From the NCBI RefSeq assembly GCF_000236905.1, contig NC_016523.1:744001-808000 (forward strand): DNA of 64,000 bases, read 5' to 3'. Under the pieces are notes generated by a model. That model was not told the DNA's origin, searched no databases, and worked only from the letters and a program-made list of their open reading frames with translations. The position numbers and the translations under genes are program-made. Within the stretch, counting starts at the first letter, position 1; the number at the start of each line of letters is the position of its first letter. The stretch is from Tetrapisispora phaffii CBS 4417 (Eukaryota > Ascomycota > Saccharomycetes > Saccharomycetales > Saccharomycetaceae). Below are positions 18,944 to 31,187 of the stretch, piece by piece.

Positions 18944-20614
18944 TTTTATGTATTAATTTTTTTTTGAGTAGATACATATATTTTGCACTTTTTTTTCAGT
19001 AATCGACATAATTCTTGTCTGTTGAGATGGCAGTGGCGAGGCTGCCGATCCCACGTAAAGCTATCTTGATGATCGGTTGTAAGACGAACAGAGAGTTTAA
19101 AGGGACATGTGGGGAGTTTACATTTTACCAAATCAAGCCATGTAAGAGGACGACAACTAGCTGTTATAAGTCTTTTGCAACCGTGTAATTATTAGTCTTC
19201 ATTGCACACATTATATACAGTTAGTTTCTCACTTTTCACATTCCAGCTTCCGAGGTGAATATATTGCTATAAGCTAAGTAGACAGTAATATTCGAAATGC
19301 TGTTGCAATTAGTTCGATTACAGACAAAAGGTTACTATGTACCTGCGAGAATTAGCGCCAGCCTCTGAATACAATTTCTTGACACGCATATTTTATTATA
19401 TGTTACAGTAAAGGATTCTCAACCTATATATGTATATCCACTTTGCTACGGTTGTTTGTCTGGGAATGGGCCTGTTTCTCTTCACCATTTCAGGCAATTG
19501 CGGAACTCTGAAACGTTGCTCCCGTCCAACGGACGTTTGTCTACGTTAATTTAATCTCAATTACCACAGTCTTCCGAAACAGGTATTGCCGGGTGTGTAC
19601 AGGCAAATCGAACATCATGTCATTACACCGGTTTCGTGCGGGAAGAGAGAAAGATCCAGAGAAAGACATTTCAGAATATACAAAAAACAGACAAGAAGAC
19701 CCTATCTTTTGCTAGAAATCAATGGAGCTCGAGAGTTAAAAAATACAATTTTCTGTTTTTTTCCCACAAGAATATCCGCACAATACATAAAGCCAAGTGA
19801 TCGAGCTTTTTAACGGAATTCACATTTCTCATTCTTTCTTTGCGGCCGAATTACTGAAAACAGATAACCATATCTGTGGGTGCTACTCTAACGCAAAGCA
19901 CGCCCTAGCAAATGATTAGTATGAGAACTACGGTAATTTGTTCTAAGAATGATTTCTAATTCTCATTCCTCGCTGATTTTCCCCTTCAAATCATATTTTG
20001 CGGGCGGAGCTCTAAGCACAGGGGTGGATCTTCGTTACTGTGAGCTGATCTCAAGTTTTGTGATATACCACCACAAACCGATTGTATTAGATCTTGAGAC
20101 TTTGATGGCACGGCCGATTTCTGGTTTTGTTTTTGTGTCTTTTAATTTTTTGTTTGCGCGCGTTGTAGGCCCCGATGACACTTGGGAGAGTGGACAAAGA
20201 AGGGACAAGCGATAGTTTTATGTGTTTTTTTTAATACTTTTCATAAGAATTTCGAAACAGTGAAAAACGTTAATAAAAAAATGCGTTCGATACTCGATCT
20301 CGCTCATCATTATCCTAGTGGAACACTTCTTTGTCTCAGGGAACCATCAATCTCATTTTTGCATTCACTAGAATTTCGTAGTGTAGCAGGATATTGCATG
20401 AGTAATGTTCACCTGGTAAGTACATAAATTTCTCATTATTTGTCGATGAGCGTTTATCGTCCAGTTTAGAAAAACACATAGCTAGACTTAAAAGTTCGAC
20501 ATCGTTTTATATATATAGAAGAGGTTTCTTTGTTAAGAACAGTAATTGTAACTAATATGTTAGAACTTTGTATGTCCTAGCATAAGAACAAGCAAACATA
20601 CGTTCGTTATTAGC
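18944..20614. promoter_or_regulatory. long GC-richer region upstream of ICY1/ICY2-like gene
   Basis: This 1.7-kb stretch has no credible gene; open frames in it are short and unlike known proteins. I see CCCCT (19981-19985) and AGGGG (20020-20024), which match the stress response element, and TTTCGTG (19632-19638), an SCB core on the minus strand. The length suggests a complex promoter for the downstream gene. I found no sign of CMC4, which lies near here in S. cerevisiae, though a spliced small gene could be missed. Confidence 0.45.
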
Positions 20615-20974
20615 ATGGCAGAAGCAGTTCAACCGAATCTAGACAATAGTTATCTATTTTACCTATCCATCTCCGACGACAGATATTTAGCATCTGCCTG
20701 CCCCGACACCAAACAAAGCGAAAAGGTACCGAGAATGACCTCTAGCACAGCTCCAGCGACCAGCAGTTATAACGTCGACAGCATATTCGAGATTGACGAC
20801 GAGAATATTAGCGCGTGTCCAGAGCTGGCACACAGCGGCTCCACTGGCGCAGAACTGACACCAGGGAATTCGATCCTGAGTGCTCCTACCAGTACAGTCG
20901 TGCCTCAAGATTTCATCAATGCTACACAACTAAACTACAGAAAATGGCTGTCCATGCATCTCGATTGCAAGTAA
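20615..20974 (+). CDS. ICY1: ICY1/ICY2-like small protein
   Basis: The 119-residue frame starts at a good ATG (AGCATGGCAGAAG). Its end, INATQLNYRKWLSMHL, resembles the C-terminus of S. cerevisiae Icy1 (127 residues; QQNYRLWLSSF), and the position after RPL36 matches YMR195W/YPL250C. The body is acidic and rich in Ser, Thr and Ala with no domain I recognise. Icy1 and Icy2 have no established biochemical role; they are linked to growth without mitochondrial DNA. The call rests on the short C-terminal motif and synteny, so it could still be an unrelated small gene. Confidence 0.65.
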   Translation: MAEAVQPNLDNSYLFYLSISDDRYLASACPDTKQSEKVPRMTSSTAPATSSYNVDSIFEIDDENISACPELAHSGSTGAELTPGNSILSAPTSTVVPQDFINATQLNYRKWLSMHLDCK

Positions 20975-23042
20975 CACCGTCGCTTCCGTCTGCATCCTGT
21001 ATTCACGCATACACACATACATACCTATATATATATATATCTGTGCATAATACATGACCAATATAATGTCTGAACACTAACTAAACTGTCATCACCTCAC
21101 ATAACAATGCAATAAGACACCAAATATACATTCCATTTAGTTTACCCGCACCTACAAAAACCATGTGACCACTGACACCAACAGGGTTTAAAACAGACCA
21201 ACCTTAAAGCAACAGCCCTTCACCTATCGGGCAAGAGTCGCGAAAAAAATACTCTCGGACAGCCAAAGTACATCCCCGTGCCCCCGCTGTCCCCAAATCC
21301 TTTACCCAAAACAGCATAGACGCGAAAACACACACATACATGCACGCACAGAGACAAAGCCGCAGACCCACCCTCAACACATATGCGTGCACGGAGCAGA
21401 GACAAAAAATAAAAATTCTTCATTTCGCGCAGCAACAACCCCAATCACCAAAAGACAGGCCAGACCAGACCGTACTTCTCGAGGACTTTCACGAATGCAC
21501 CAATTTTAAAGAAAAGAAGAATGTCGCCGTCGAATTGAGATCCAATTACCGCATGGGGTAACTTATAACCAATATCCCATCGACAAAAAAAACAATAACA
21601 ACAGCTCAGCTCTTTTCTGTGCGAAACGAAAAGCAAGCAAAGCGAATAGTATAGAGAGGTCCCTTCTTGACCTCAAACCCGTATTCTACCGAGTTGTCAC
21701 AAATATCGAATTGAAATAGCAATATATCTTCTGCTAAATTGAGTTAACGAAACACCAACTACTGTTAAACGCCTTCTATGAGACTGCGTGTTTTCGAGTT
21801 TGTATTGGTGCCAGAGGTTGTAACGTTTGGTCAATTTTGGACACAATATTAGCTTTTGTAACAGCACTTTGCGTTACAACTTTCGTAGATTTCGTAGCTT
21901 TTGTCGGTGCTCTCTTCGAAAAAGTTACCTTTCCTGAGGTCAACATGGCTGACGGGAAAAATTACCCACGCACCCACATTAGTATGCTGGATATTCTGAT
22001 AACATCGTTGCCAGCAAGTGAGTTCCTTGCTTGTTGTGCTGGATGAAATCTGGGCTGCTCTGTCGTGCACACACGATTGATGCAGTTTCGAACGTACTAT
22101 GTCTAACTACTACTGCTAACACAAACACACAAACACACTTAGAACAGCATAGTCGTCACGTCGTATCAGCTTTTGGCGTCGCAAGAAAGGCCATGTAACT
22201 AACTTTGAATCATTTGACAACTCTTTAGTCTGCAAGTGAACATACTCTATCCTGTTTTTGTTTTCTTGAATTAGTATGGAGGTACGGTTTTGTTTTAAAC
22301 TCGTTGTGTTTTGGTGATTTTAGATTACCTTCTCGTAATTGATCCTTTTGTGTTTATTTTAACCTGTTTTGGATCAAAAAAAACAATACTCAAACCTCTT
22401 TCTCTTTCCTTTGGTTGAAAGGTCCTCTTATTAGCATCACTACAACACGTAGAGTTTTGTAGGTTGATTTTTTTCAATTGTGTTTTTTTGGGCCTTGGTT
22501 CAATAAGGAGATATAGATCAAGAATAGTCGTTCTGATGCTTGATTTCGAGTTTTCGTAATTCTATAATTCGAGTTCCACTTTAGATCTATCCATATGCTT
22601 GATTATTTATTTTATATTCTATTTAAATTTTCCAGCAAATGTTTCTTGCCATATATATACAAGGTCCTATTCAATAATATCCTGGTTCTGATCACTTCTC
22701 AATCGTCATTATTCCAATTCTTTTCTTTTACCCTAAATTATATTATAATTGTAACAACATATAACTACAAGAACTGTCATTCAATACATCAGAACTAAGA
22801 AGGTTAAAATTTGCATACTCTGAAAAGGCATTCTCTATTTTGCTAGTAAACTCATTATTGTCATACATTTGTATTCATTCTTCCACCTATTTTGCATTAT
22901 AATACATTCATTTCAAAAACCAGTCAATCAAACATCAAACAATATTCCTATATTTTAATATTTTTATATCATACTTCTCTCATTAAGCAAATACGTTTCT
23001 GTCCATTACTCCAGCCCACAATAACAAAAAATTATAATAGTT
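20975..23042. promoter_or_regulatory. 2-kb upstream region of the G1 cyclin gene
   Basis: No credible gene is present. The first 1.1 kb is GC-richer and purine/CA-rich; the last 0.6 kb is very AT-rich. Three CGCGAAA elements (SBF sites) sit at 21239-21245, 21321-21327 and, reversed, 21423-21429, 1.6-1.8 kb before the cyclin start. A long promoter is usual for G1 cyclins, and a very long 5' UTR or a noncoding RNA is possible. Confidence 0.5.
21239..21429. promoter_or_regulatory. SCB (Swi4/Swi6) site cluster
   Basis: Three matches to CRCGAAA (CGCGAAA at 21239 and 21321; TTTCGCG at 21423) are spaced about 80-100 bp apart, with a near match (CACGAAT) at about 21490. SBF sites of this type drive CLN1 and CLN2 at Start in S. 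cerevisiae. Confidence 0.5.
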
Positions 23043-24638
23043 ATGCAAGAATCAAAATTAGGACTAGTCGTCACTGCAAAGCAAACTTACTATCCAATTG
23101 AGTTATCAAATTCAGAATTACTCGCTCATTACGAAACTATCCAAGAATATCATCAAGATATAGCTTCAAACATCATCGAACAATCATCAAAGTATAAGCC
23201 AGACCCAAAGTTGATAGACCAACAGCCAGAAATGGAACCTTCTGCAACTCGTTCTACCATCGTCTCTTTTCTATTCGAATTATCTGTAGTCACAAGAGTC
23301 ACTGACGGTATCTTCTTCCATGCCGTTAGACTATATGATCGTTACTGTTCAAAGAGAATTGTCTTGAAAGATCAAGCTCAATTAGTCGTCGCTACTTGTT
23401 TATGGCTATCTGCGAAGACTTGGGGTGGTTGCAATCACATCATCAACAACGTCTGTGTACCAACTGGTGGTAGATTTTATGGTCCAAACCCAAGAGCAAG
23501 AATTCCACGTCTATCAGAATTGGTTCACCATTGCGGTGGATTACATGTCTTCGATGAATCGATGTTTGTTCAAATGGAAAGACATATTCTAGATACTTTA
23601 AACTGGGATGTTTGTGAACCAACTATCAATGATTATATTTTAAACGTCGATGAAAATTGTTTAATACAATATGAATTATATAAAAGACAATTAGAATACA
23701 ATAAAGAATGGAAGGCCAAACGTCAATCACAATCAACACAAGATAGTGACTCAACAATAAATGATCTAGAAGCTGAAAATAATAATGAAGACTCAGATGA
23801 AGATGGAGATCTAGATTCAAAAATCCAACTGATAAACTTAAAGAGATTTTTGATCGATTTATCAACTTGGCAATATTCTCTTTTGAAATACGAGCTGTTC
23901 GAACTAAGTAATGGGATTTTCTCCATAATAGATAAATTTACCAATCATGATCAAGGTCCATTTTTAATGTCTCCTCCAATTTCAGCTTCATACCAAGTAC
24001 AATTATTAAACATTTATATTAACGCTATCATTAACGCTCCAGAATCTTTGATAGAAGTTTATAGAAAACAGACTGGTGTTATGGAATTTATTTCCCGTGT
24101 TAAAGATTATCATTTGGATCTACAAAAAAAGTTACAACTCGCTTCTTCTTTGGATTTATCAAGGAAAATGTCTGCCACAATTCCAAATGGAAATGGTACA
24201 TTTTTCGATCGCAATGCTTCCCCATCATCTATTTATTCATCACAATCATATACTCCATTGAGAAACACTAGCGCATTATCAGAAAACTCGTTGTTCAGCA
24301 CAACATCTGTAGATCAATCATCTCCTATTACTCCACAAATGTACATGTTTGGTCAATTCAAAACCGACAGTGATTGTGCTAGTACCATTAGTGTCAATAG
24401 TATTTCAAATCTGAAGAATTCTAACAACAGTAATGCAAATATTAATAGAATTAAAATGGATAATGATGATGATAAAGAAAATGTTGATCCTTATAGACAA
24501 ATAAAAATGAAAAACAGTGTGAATTCAAAGAATAATAGTACAACTACTTTCTGTTCTCCAAGCAAAACAAAAGAAAGCTTGAGCAATAAGCCATCAATAA
24601 TGTCTCTAACCCTTATAAATACCACTGGAATGGTATAA
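23043..24638 (+). CDS. CLN1/CLN2: G1 cyclin, CLN1/CLN2 family
   Basis: The 531-residue protein begins like Cln1/Cln2 ([30 protein letters not shown]) and has a cyclin box at about 65-190 ([36 protein letters not shown]). It activates Cdc28 at Start. The C-terminal third is rich in S, T, N and acidic residues with many S/T-P sites, a PEST-like degradation region. A charged insertion (about 225-260) splits the second cyclin fold. Position after RPL36 and ICY matches YMR199W (CLN1) and YPL256C (CLN2), which are ohnologs, so I do not choose between them. Confidence 0.93.
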   Translation: MQESKLGLVVTAKQTYYPIELSNSELLAHYETIQEYHQDIASNIIEQSSKYKPDPKLIDQQPEMEPSATRSTIVSFLFELSVVTRVTDGIFFHAVRLYDRYCSKRIVLKDQAQLVVATCLWLSAKTWGGCNHIINNVCVPTGGRFYGPNPRARIPRLSELVHHCGGLHVFDESMFVQMERHILDTLNWDVCEPTINDYILNVDENCLIQYELYKRQLEYNKEWKAKRQSQSTQDSDSTINDLEAENNNEDSDEDGDLDSKIQLINLKRFLIDLSTWQYSLLKYELFELSNGIFSIIDKFTNHDQGPFLMSPPISASYQVQLLNIYINAIINAPESLIEVYRKQTGVMEFISRVKDYHLDLQKKLQLASSLDLSRKMSATIPNGNGTFFDRNASPSSIYSSQSYTPLRNTSALSENSLFSTTSVDQSSPITPQMYMFGQFKTDSDCASTISVNSISNLKNSNNSNANINRIKMDNDDDKENVDPYRQIKMKNSVNSKNNSTTTFCSPSKTKESLSNKPSIMSLTLINTTGMV

Positions 24639-24887
24639 AAAATTTCATAAAGAATTAAATATATTTTTAAATAATACCTTAATATATTTTAGAATTTAAA
24701 TACTGAGTTTCTTAGAACTTTTTATTCTATAGCTGGTAATTAATTGGAAGTTAAATGAATTATTTTTAATTACCAACAGCTTCTCAACCTTAGATCCAGA
24801 ATCAAATAAAGCTAGTTGATCTATTTATCATAACATTTTGTTGCACTTTTGAGTTTCAATTAACTAAAAAATTCTAATTATATGAAA

Positions 24888-25883
24888 CTACCAACCCTCC
24901 ATGGTATAGTCATGTTCTATACCTGGAGTTACGCTTGTTATAAACTTTAAGAAAACCACTAAATACATATCAACCCTAATAGTGTTGCTCATGTCAATTT
25001 GTACATCTTCCCAGTCATCTTGGTTAGATTCTGATTCACCACCACAATCATGTTTTTTCTCTACCTTAGCATCCTCTTCTGCTTTCTTTTGCTTTACAGA
25101 TGCGACCTTCTCAAGTAGAACTCTCATCACATTAGCATGCTTACAGGGATGGATAGAAACAGAAGCGATTGAGTTTTTATAAAATGGTAATTTTTCAATA
25201 GTGGCTGTTTTAGCTCTATAGTCAGGTGTGATATCTTCAAACATCTCATTCGCAATTAAAGGAGACCCATTACTACTAAAACCTACTAAATACATTTTCG
25301 GTACTTTGTATGAGGAAGAATAGGTTATATATAAATCATAATACCTCATGTTCGTCCTATCCATGCCGTTATCTATTAAATCGTCATCGTCCGTTAAATC
25401 CTCTAAACCCATACTCTCCATCATAGCATCGATATCATTAGACGCCGTAGGTCTACTGTTTTGATCTTTCTTATCTTCAAGACTATGTCTTGTCACATTA
25501 ACAACATTATTAACTTCATCACTGACTAACCAACCTTCTTCTTCTTCTCCTTCTTCTCCCTCTTTGTTTGATAGTCCTTCTTCATAGTAGATATGCGACT
25601 TGTCAGCAACTTTATCATCGTCCTTGAAGCTAGTAAAAGTCTGTGCTCTTTGAGAGCTTGGAACTTTCCTTACAACTAGAAATTGTTTATCTTCAGGCAG
25701 AAAACTTCTATTACTAATATCTTTAGTGGCCTCGTTCCAACTCCAAATTGGAAACATATGGCATAAATAGTCACCAGCCTGTATAAATTCTTCTGGGGTA
25801 ATCTCCCCAGTATTTAAAAAAGTCGACTTATGTGAAACTGGTGTCAAATATTCTCTCCAATTTCTAATAGTGGATCTTAACAT
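24888..25883 (-). CDS. ATG3: autophagy E2-like enzyme ATG3
   Basis: The 331-residue protein (yeast Atg3 310) conjugates Atg8 to phosphatidylethanolamine. It has the N-terminal amphipathic helix [16 protein letters not shown], the E2 core with [19 protein letters not shown], and the catalytic cysteine in HPCKHA (about C247). A WEDV motif (about 291) is the Atg8-interacting motif, WEDL in S. cerevisiae. The flexible region (about 80-165) is acidic and expanded with Glu/Gly repeats. It converges with the cyclin gene and diverges from LRO1. ATG3-LRO1 is also adjacent in S. cerevisiae (YNR007C-YNR008W). Confidence 0.96.
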   Translation of the reverse strand: MLRSTIRNWREYLTPVSHKSTFLNTGEITPEEFIQAGDYLCHMFPIWSWNEATKDISNRSFLPEDKQFLVVRKVPSSQRAQTFTSFKDDDKVADKSHIYYEEGLSNKEGEEGEEEEGWLVSDEVNNVVNVTRHSLEDKKDQNSRPTASNDIDAMMESMGLEDLTDDDDLIDNGMDRTNMRYYDLYITYSSSYKVPKMYLVGFSSNGSPLIANEMFEDITPDYRAKTATIEKLPFYKNSIASVSIHPCKHANVMRVLLEKVASVKQKKAEEDAKVEKKHDCGGESESNQDDWEDVQIDMSNTIRVDMYLVVFLKFITSVTPGIEHDYTMEGW

Positions 25884-26516
25884 TATTCTTAAAATTGTGT
25901 CTCTTCCTTAATATATTTGTGTATGAGTACTTTATAATTGCTTTTAGTATTTTATATCTTGTCTCTGAGTGTAATGCTACTCAGAACACTTTAATCTCTT
26001 CAAATTTACTCAACTTCAATATAACGGTATGATTTATAATCATATATTGATTCAGTAAAAACGTATATGTTAACTTTTACGTTTATCAATTTAATTAAAT
26101 AGTGTTCGATTTTTTACTGAGAGATGACCTTTTTTGTCACACTCGCGATAACTTTAATATTCGATATCCATTGATTAGCCAAAAAAGCAGAGTTAATGAA
26201 AATCCTTTAATGGTTGCTGATGATTGTTGATGACTTATTCATGGTATTAATGGTATTCACAGTATTTAGGATTCAAATATAGTCCAATATAGTTTCTATT
26301 TATCTTGGTATCTTGAATAAGCAGGAAAAAAAGAGACATATCTATCGGTTTTTGAAGTGTCTGGACGCAACGTTTTTTTACAGTCGTGATAAGTTTGACT
26401 CAGATAATGACTTAGATCAAAGATAGTAATTAATTATTTACATTATTTTCCTTTGACTATTTACCATATATTCAATAATAATAGTTTCTAACATTCCTAA
26501 ATTAATAATTAACACT
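25884..26516. promoter_or_regulatory. divergent ATG3/LRO1 promoter
   Basis: This 633-bp AT-rich divergent promoter has one TGACTCA (26396-26402), a perfect Gcn4 core about 115 bp before LRO1. Gcn4 control of ATG3 would fit starvation-induced autophagy, but the site is closer to LRO1. No gene is seen. Confidence 0.45.
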
Positions 26517-28631
26517 ATGCCTATAAAGTTAAGAAGAGGATCGACAAGTTCGATCAAGAACAGGAGTAGGAGTGGAAGTTCAAATAGAAATTCTGCCACT
26601 GGCGTCAACTATAATTCAAACTCCCCCAAATATAAAGCTATGCAGAAGCATTATCTAGAGGAGTTTGGCGATATATCAGATAAAGGACAAATCTACGGCA
26701 ATGATGGTGATACTTACAGCCATTCAAGCAAAAATACTGGGAGGAATGAAAATAAAAGTAATAGGAAAATTCCAGCAGATAATTTCGGTAAACATTTGAG
26801 AGATTCCAAAAGATTTATTTTCACCTTAGGTGCATTTTTAGGTGTCTTGATAGCATTTTATTTTGGTGCTACTCATGTGCATAGCACTAACAAAGATTTA
26901 TTCACTAACATGGTAAACTTTGAATTTTTGAACGATTATATAGATGATTGGAAGGATGTTATACCACAGGGTTTCCAATCATTTATTGCGGATTTTCCAG
27001 TCAATTTAGACTCAGAAGGGTCTTTCCAGTCAAATTTGTCAGGTGATTTCGCTGTAGGCAAGCAATTAAAGAAAGAATTACAGTTGAAGGCATTCCATCC
27101 CGTTGTTATGGTTCCTGGTGTAACATCAACTGGTTTGGAGAATTGGGGAATTGAAGGAGATGAAGAATGTGATAGCTCCCCTCACTTTAGGAAAAGGTTA
27201 TGGGGTTCGTTCTATATGCTCCGTGTAATGGTTCTAGATAAAGTATGTTGGTTAAAACACGTAATGTTGGATCCTGAAACAGGGCTAGATCCAGCTAATT
27301 TTAGATTAAGAGCAGCACAGGGCTTCGAAGCTAGTGATTTTTTTGTTGCCGGGTATTGGATTTGGAACAAAATTATTCAGAACTTAGGTGTCATAGGGTA
27401 TGACCCAGATAAGATGACAACAGCAGCATATGATTGGAGATTATCATACCAGGATTTAGAAAGACGTGATAAATATTTTTCTAAGCTAAAACAACAAATC
27501 GAACTTACTTTCGAATTAAATGCATCAAAATCTGTGCTTATCGGCCATTCCATGGGGGCACAGGTAGTATTTTATTTCTTAAAGTGGGTTGAAGCTGAAG
27601 GTCCTAATTATGGTAATGGAGGACCAGGTTGGGTTAATAAATATATTGACTCATTTATCAATGTCTCTGGTACATTGTTAGGTGCCCCTAAAGCTGTGCC
27701 AGCACTAATAAGTGGAGAAATGAAAGATACTATTCAATTAAATGCTATCGCAATGTATGGTTTAGAGAAGTTTTTCAGCAGAAGAGAGAGATTGAATTTA
27801 CTAAGAACCTGGGGAAGTATACCGTCCATGTTTCCAAAGGGCGGAGATCTGATCTGGGGTAATCATACATTTTCTTACGAAGATCTCGCATCTAAGAATT
27901 CGACTTCTATCCTTACATCATCTTTCGGCCCATTTATTAAATTAGAGAAGAGTAAAAATCCTTCAAGTAAAAAAAATAAAACAAAAAAGCATATGAAAAC
28001 CACTAATGATAAAACTGAAATTGTGGACTTATCAATGGAAGATTCTATTAATTTAGTGAAAAATATATCTCCTTCTTGGTTACAGAAAAGAATTGATGAG
28101 CAAAACGATTATGGTTATGCTAATTCATGCGAAGAATTGCTACAACATGAAAAAGACCACAAATATTGGACAAATCCACTTCAGGTACCATTGCCAAATG
28201 CGACAGATATGAAAATCTATTGCATTTATGGTATTAATAACCCAACTGAAAGAGCTTATATATATAAAGAAGGCGGAGATGGTGATTCACTAAACATGAC
28301 GATTGATTATGAGAGCGCCAATCCTGTCTTATTTACTGATGGAGACGGTACTGTTCCTTTAATGGCGCATTCATTATGTCATAAATGGGCCCAAGGCAAG
28401 TCACCTTACAATCCAGCGAATATGTCAGTAACTATTATAGAAATTCAACATCAACCTGATAGATTCGATATCAGAGGTGGTCCAAAATCCGCAGAACATG
28501 TTGATATTTTGGGTTCTTCAGAATTGAACGAATACGTGTTAAAGATAGCCAGTGGTTTAGGTTCTACAGTGGCTAATAAACTTTTAAGTCCCCTTAAAGA
28601 ATGGGTTGAGATGATCGACTTTCCAATGTAG
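26517..28631 (+). CDS. LRO1: phospholipid:diacylglycerol acyltransferase LRO1
   Basis: The 704-residue protein (yeast 661) makes triacylglycerol by transferring an acyl chain from phospholipid to diacylglycerol at the ER. A basic cytosolic N-terminus (about 1-98) is followed by one membrane segment (FIFTLGAFLGVLIAFYFGAT, about 99-118) and a lumenal LCAT-like domain. The serine nucleophile is in GHSMG, the aspartate in FTDGDGTVP and the histidine in EHVDILGS. PVVMVPGVTSTGLENW marks the start of the enzyme domain. A lysine-rich insertion near residues 480-495 (SSKKNKTKKHMK) lies inside the lumenal domain. Confidence 0.96.
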   Translation: MPIKLRRGSTSSIKNRSRSGSSNRNSATGVNYNSNSPKYKAMQKHYLEEFGDISDKGQIYGNDGDTYSHSSKNTGRNENKSNRKIPADNFGKHLRDSKRFIFTLGAFLGVLIAFYFGATHVHSTNKDLFTNMVNFEFLNDYIDDWKDVIPQGFQSFIADFPVNLDSEGSFQSNLSGDFAVGKQLKKELQLKAFHPVVMVPGVTSTGLENWGIEGDEECDSSPHFRKRLWGSFYMLRVMVLDKVCWLKHVMLDPETGLDPANFRLRAAQGFEASDFFVAGYWIWNKIIQNLGVIGYDPDKMTTAAYDWRLSYQDLERRDKYFSKLKQQIELTFELNASKSVLIGHSMGAQVVFYFLKWVEAEGPNYGNGGPGWVNKYIDSFINVSGTLLGAPKAVPALISGEMKDTIQLNAIAMYGLEKFFSRRERLNLLRTWGSIPSMFPKGGDLIWGNHTFSYEDLASKNSTSILTSSFGPFIKLEKSKNPSSKKNKTKKHMKTTNDKTEIVDLSMEDSINLVKNISPSWLQKRIDEQNDYGYANSCEELLQHEKDHKYWTNPLQVPLPNATDMKIYCIYGINNPTERAYIYKEGGDGDSLNMTIDYESANPVLFTDGDGTVPLMAHSLCHKWAQGKSPYNPANMSVTIIEIQHQPDRFDIRGGPKSAEHVDILGSSELNEYVLKIASGLGSTVANKLLSPLKEWVEMIDFPM

Positions 28632-29782
28632 AAAATCAACCAAGTACCATAACTATCACCACAGAAAAACTCAAAACAACAACTTTTATAGACACTTTCC
28701 ATTTTTGGAATAACTTTATATGCCATTTAGATACTACAATTCAAATATAATAGATACATAAACAAACCATTCGTACATTAAACATAGCTATATAAGCATA
28801 TTGTACTTGCACAATATCACGTATATAGACAAAACATCGAACTGCCACCCTATATAGCCATTTATTCACCTTGCAATAAGAAAAATTATGATTGCACTAA
28901 GCAAAGATTCACATCCAGCATTCGATGCAGTACACTGTTTGATACAGAGATGTAAGAAATAAAAAGAGAAGTAACGTTAGGACTCTTCTAAACCTCTTCT
29001 AAGTAGCCACATGAGAGAGAGAGAACTAGTAGAATAAAGCAAATACAAATGAACGTGTTTTGCACAGACTTGAACCATCAATTGCAAGAAGTTTTTACTT
29101 GTCTATTTTTTTGCTTCGACGATGTCTTTGTAAAGTGACCTCTTAAACGAGCAATCCATCCATTCACCACCAAGCCTCTGGGCACAAGATAAAATTTTCA
29201 TTTGTTTTGGTTCAAATCACTCTGCAGACGGCGATGGTTACTACAATGTTGTAGTTGCTTGTTGGCTTGCTCAAGTGCATATATATTTGATGAAAGATTT
29301 GTGGGAAGGACCTTAAGATTCGTAAGATTCGTAGCTGCTTAAACGGTGGATCCAGGACTCTTGAAGAACGTAATGCTGGAGGACTGATTGGGCTTGATCT
29401 TGCTACGACCGATATCTCATAGATAAATATCGTTATACGCACTAACTATCCAACTTTATTTCGGAAGGTTAAGCAGATTGTCAGTCAGTTTGTGCAGTGA
29501 GAGCCAAGACATTGGGTAGCTTACTATCTGATTCTTCACATTTCGTTGTGCATAGTTTGTGGCGATTCTTTGAATTACCTTCGTAAGCTCTTAATTGTCA
29601 GTTGCAACAGATGTCTTATAGTAATCACCTTTTAATCTGAAGATTTTAAAGTTCAACTATCAACACAAAGATATATTTATATAAGAAAGTGATTTTATTT
29701 TATAGAATGTTATAAAGTGCAAGTGTTCATATATTTTCAATTGGTATTTACAACAGAAGTAGAGACAAACAAATCTGCAACG
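28632..29782. promoter_or_regulatory. LRO1-ERG2 intergenic region
   Basis: This 1.15-kb region holds the LRO1 terminator and a long ERG2 promoter. I looked for the sterol element TCGTATA and found only a near match (TATACGC, about 29434). A perfect tandem 9-bp duplication AGATTCGTA lies at 29316-29333. No gene is supported. Confidence 0.5.
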
Positions 29783-30454
29783 ATGAAGTGTATTTCTATT
29801 ATTGTTTTATTGGGTTTATTGGGCTATTACATGAACACCCTTTACACCACTTGGTTACCAACCAACTACATGTTCGATCCAAAGACATTGAATGAAATAT
29901 GTAATGGTGTCATATCTCAATATAACACCACTGATTCAAAATTCGATGTTAAAGTCATGTTAAAGGACATAAGAAATGAATTAGCTTCTCATTATGGTGA
30001 AGAATATATCAACAAGTACGTCGAAGAAGAATGGGTTTTCAACAATGCTGGTGGGGCAATGGGCCAAATGATCATCTTACATGCTTCTATCAGTGAATAT
30101 CTAATCATCTTTGGTTCTGCCGTCGGAACAGAAGGTCACACTGGTGTCCATTTCGCTGACGATTACTTCACTATCCTTCACGGTGAACAACTTGCAGCTT
30201 TACCAAATGCTTTAGAGCCAGAAGTTTATAAAGCAGGCCAAACTCATCATTTAAGAAAAGGTTTCGCTAAACAATACGCCATGCCAAGTGGTTCATTCGC
30301 CTTAGAATTGGCTCAAGGTTGGATTCCATGCATGCTTCCATTCGGTTTCCTAGATACCTTCTCTAGCACATTGGATGTGTACACATTATACAGAACTGTC
30401 TACTTAACCGCTAGAGATATGGGTAAGAACTTGATTCAAAATGGTAAATTCTAA
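29783..30454 (+). CDS. ERG2: C-8 sterol isomerase ERG2
   Basis: The ATG at 29783 ([18 protein letters not shown]) gives 223 residues, matching yeast Erg2 (222); the upstream open frame starts only at GTG. The N-terminal hydrophobic segment anchors it in the ER. The body is highly conserved ([78 protein letters not shown]). It isomerises fecosterol to episterol in ergosterol synthesis and belongs to the sigma-1 receptor family. ERG2-TOM40 adjacency matches YMR202W-YMR203C, although here the two genes share a strand rather than converging. Confidence 0.97.
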   Translation: MKCISIIVLLGLLGYYMNTLYTTWLPTNYMFDPKTLNEICNGVISQYNTTDSKFDVKVMLKDIRNELASHYGEEYINKYVEEEWVFNNAGGAMGQMIILHASISEYLIIFGSAVGTEGHTGVHFADDYFTILHGEQLAALPNALEPEVYKAGQTHHLRKGFAKQYAMPSGSFALELAQGWIPCMLPFGFLDTFSSTLDVYTLYRTVYLTARDMGKNLIQNGKF

Positions 30455-31187
30455 ACAACGACATATCAATGCTAGGAATTCAAACATAATCAAAAAACCC
30501 ATAGAACCATCTCTTCCGACCAGAAGAATGACTAAAGCAACTTTCGAAAGGGCTCCATCTAACTTGGCTCTACATAAAAGATAATTACTTAAATATATAT
30601 ATGTATATCTAAATACATATCAGATATTTCTTTCCAGTTCCAACTTCCCTTCAAATGACAGCTATTTCAAACGGCAAAAACGACAACAACTCAATAACCA
30701 ATCTAATTAACCATTGTGCCTATTGTATGATCATCAGTTGACCTTCCGAAGTGGTTAAACTACGTCAAGAATCACTTTAAGTTGAACCGAACCGTCACCT
30801 TTATATTCACTACAATTCCAATTCATTCGTAAATAATGATGAATACTGTCGTTCAACGTGATTGCTTGATTTTTCAACACACTCACACAGACCGAGAGGG
30901 TCTCTTGTAACAAGTCTTTTGGTAACTCGAAGGTAAACCAAACCCATTTAGAACCCTTTGCCTTTATACATGGGGTTGGCTTCTTGAATGGTTGATAATT
31001 GGTATTTGAATCAGGTTAGCCTTGCATATCGTTGTTATTGTGCCATTGAAAAGTAAAGCGAACGTTTCGAAGGGGAATAAACAGTATTGCATTCTGGTTT
31101 TATTATTTTGAAGAGATCCTAATTAAAATAAAAAAATATCACCTATATATACATATATATCCAGATTCGTTTAGCATTGAAACAAAT
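30455..31187. other. ERG2-TOM40 intergenic region
   Basis: This 733-bp tandem spacer holds the ERG2 3' end and the TOM40 promoter. A TATA-like run (about 31143-31160) precedes TOM40. Nothing else is clear. Confidence 0.5.

Noticed and set aside
19586..20427. Open frames of 75-88 codons upstream of ICY
   Set aside because: Weak or non-ATG starts, no recognisable features, and mutual overlap; a promoter is the simpler reading.
21837..22070. Opposed 69- and 73-codon frames
   Set aside because: They overlap on opposite strands and have no similarity to known proteins.
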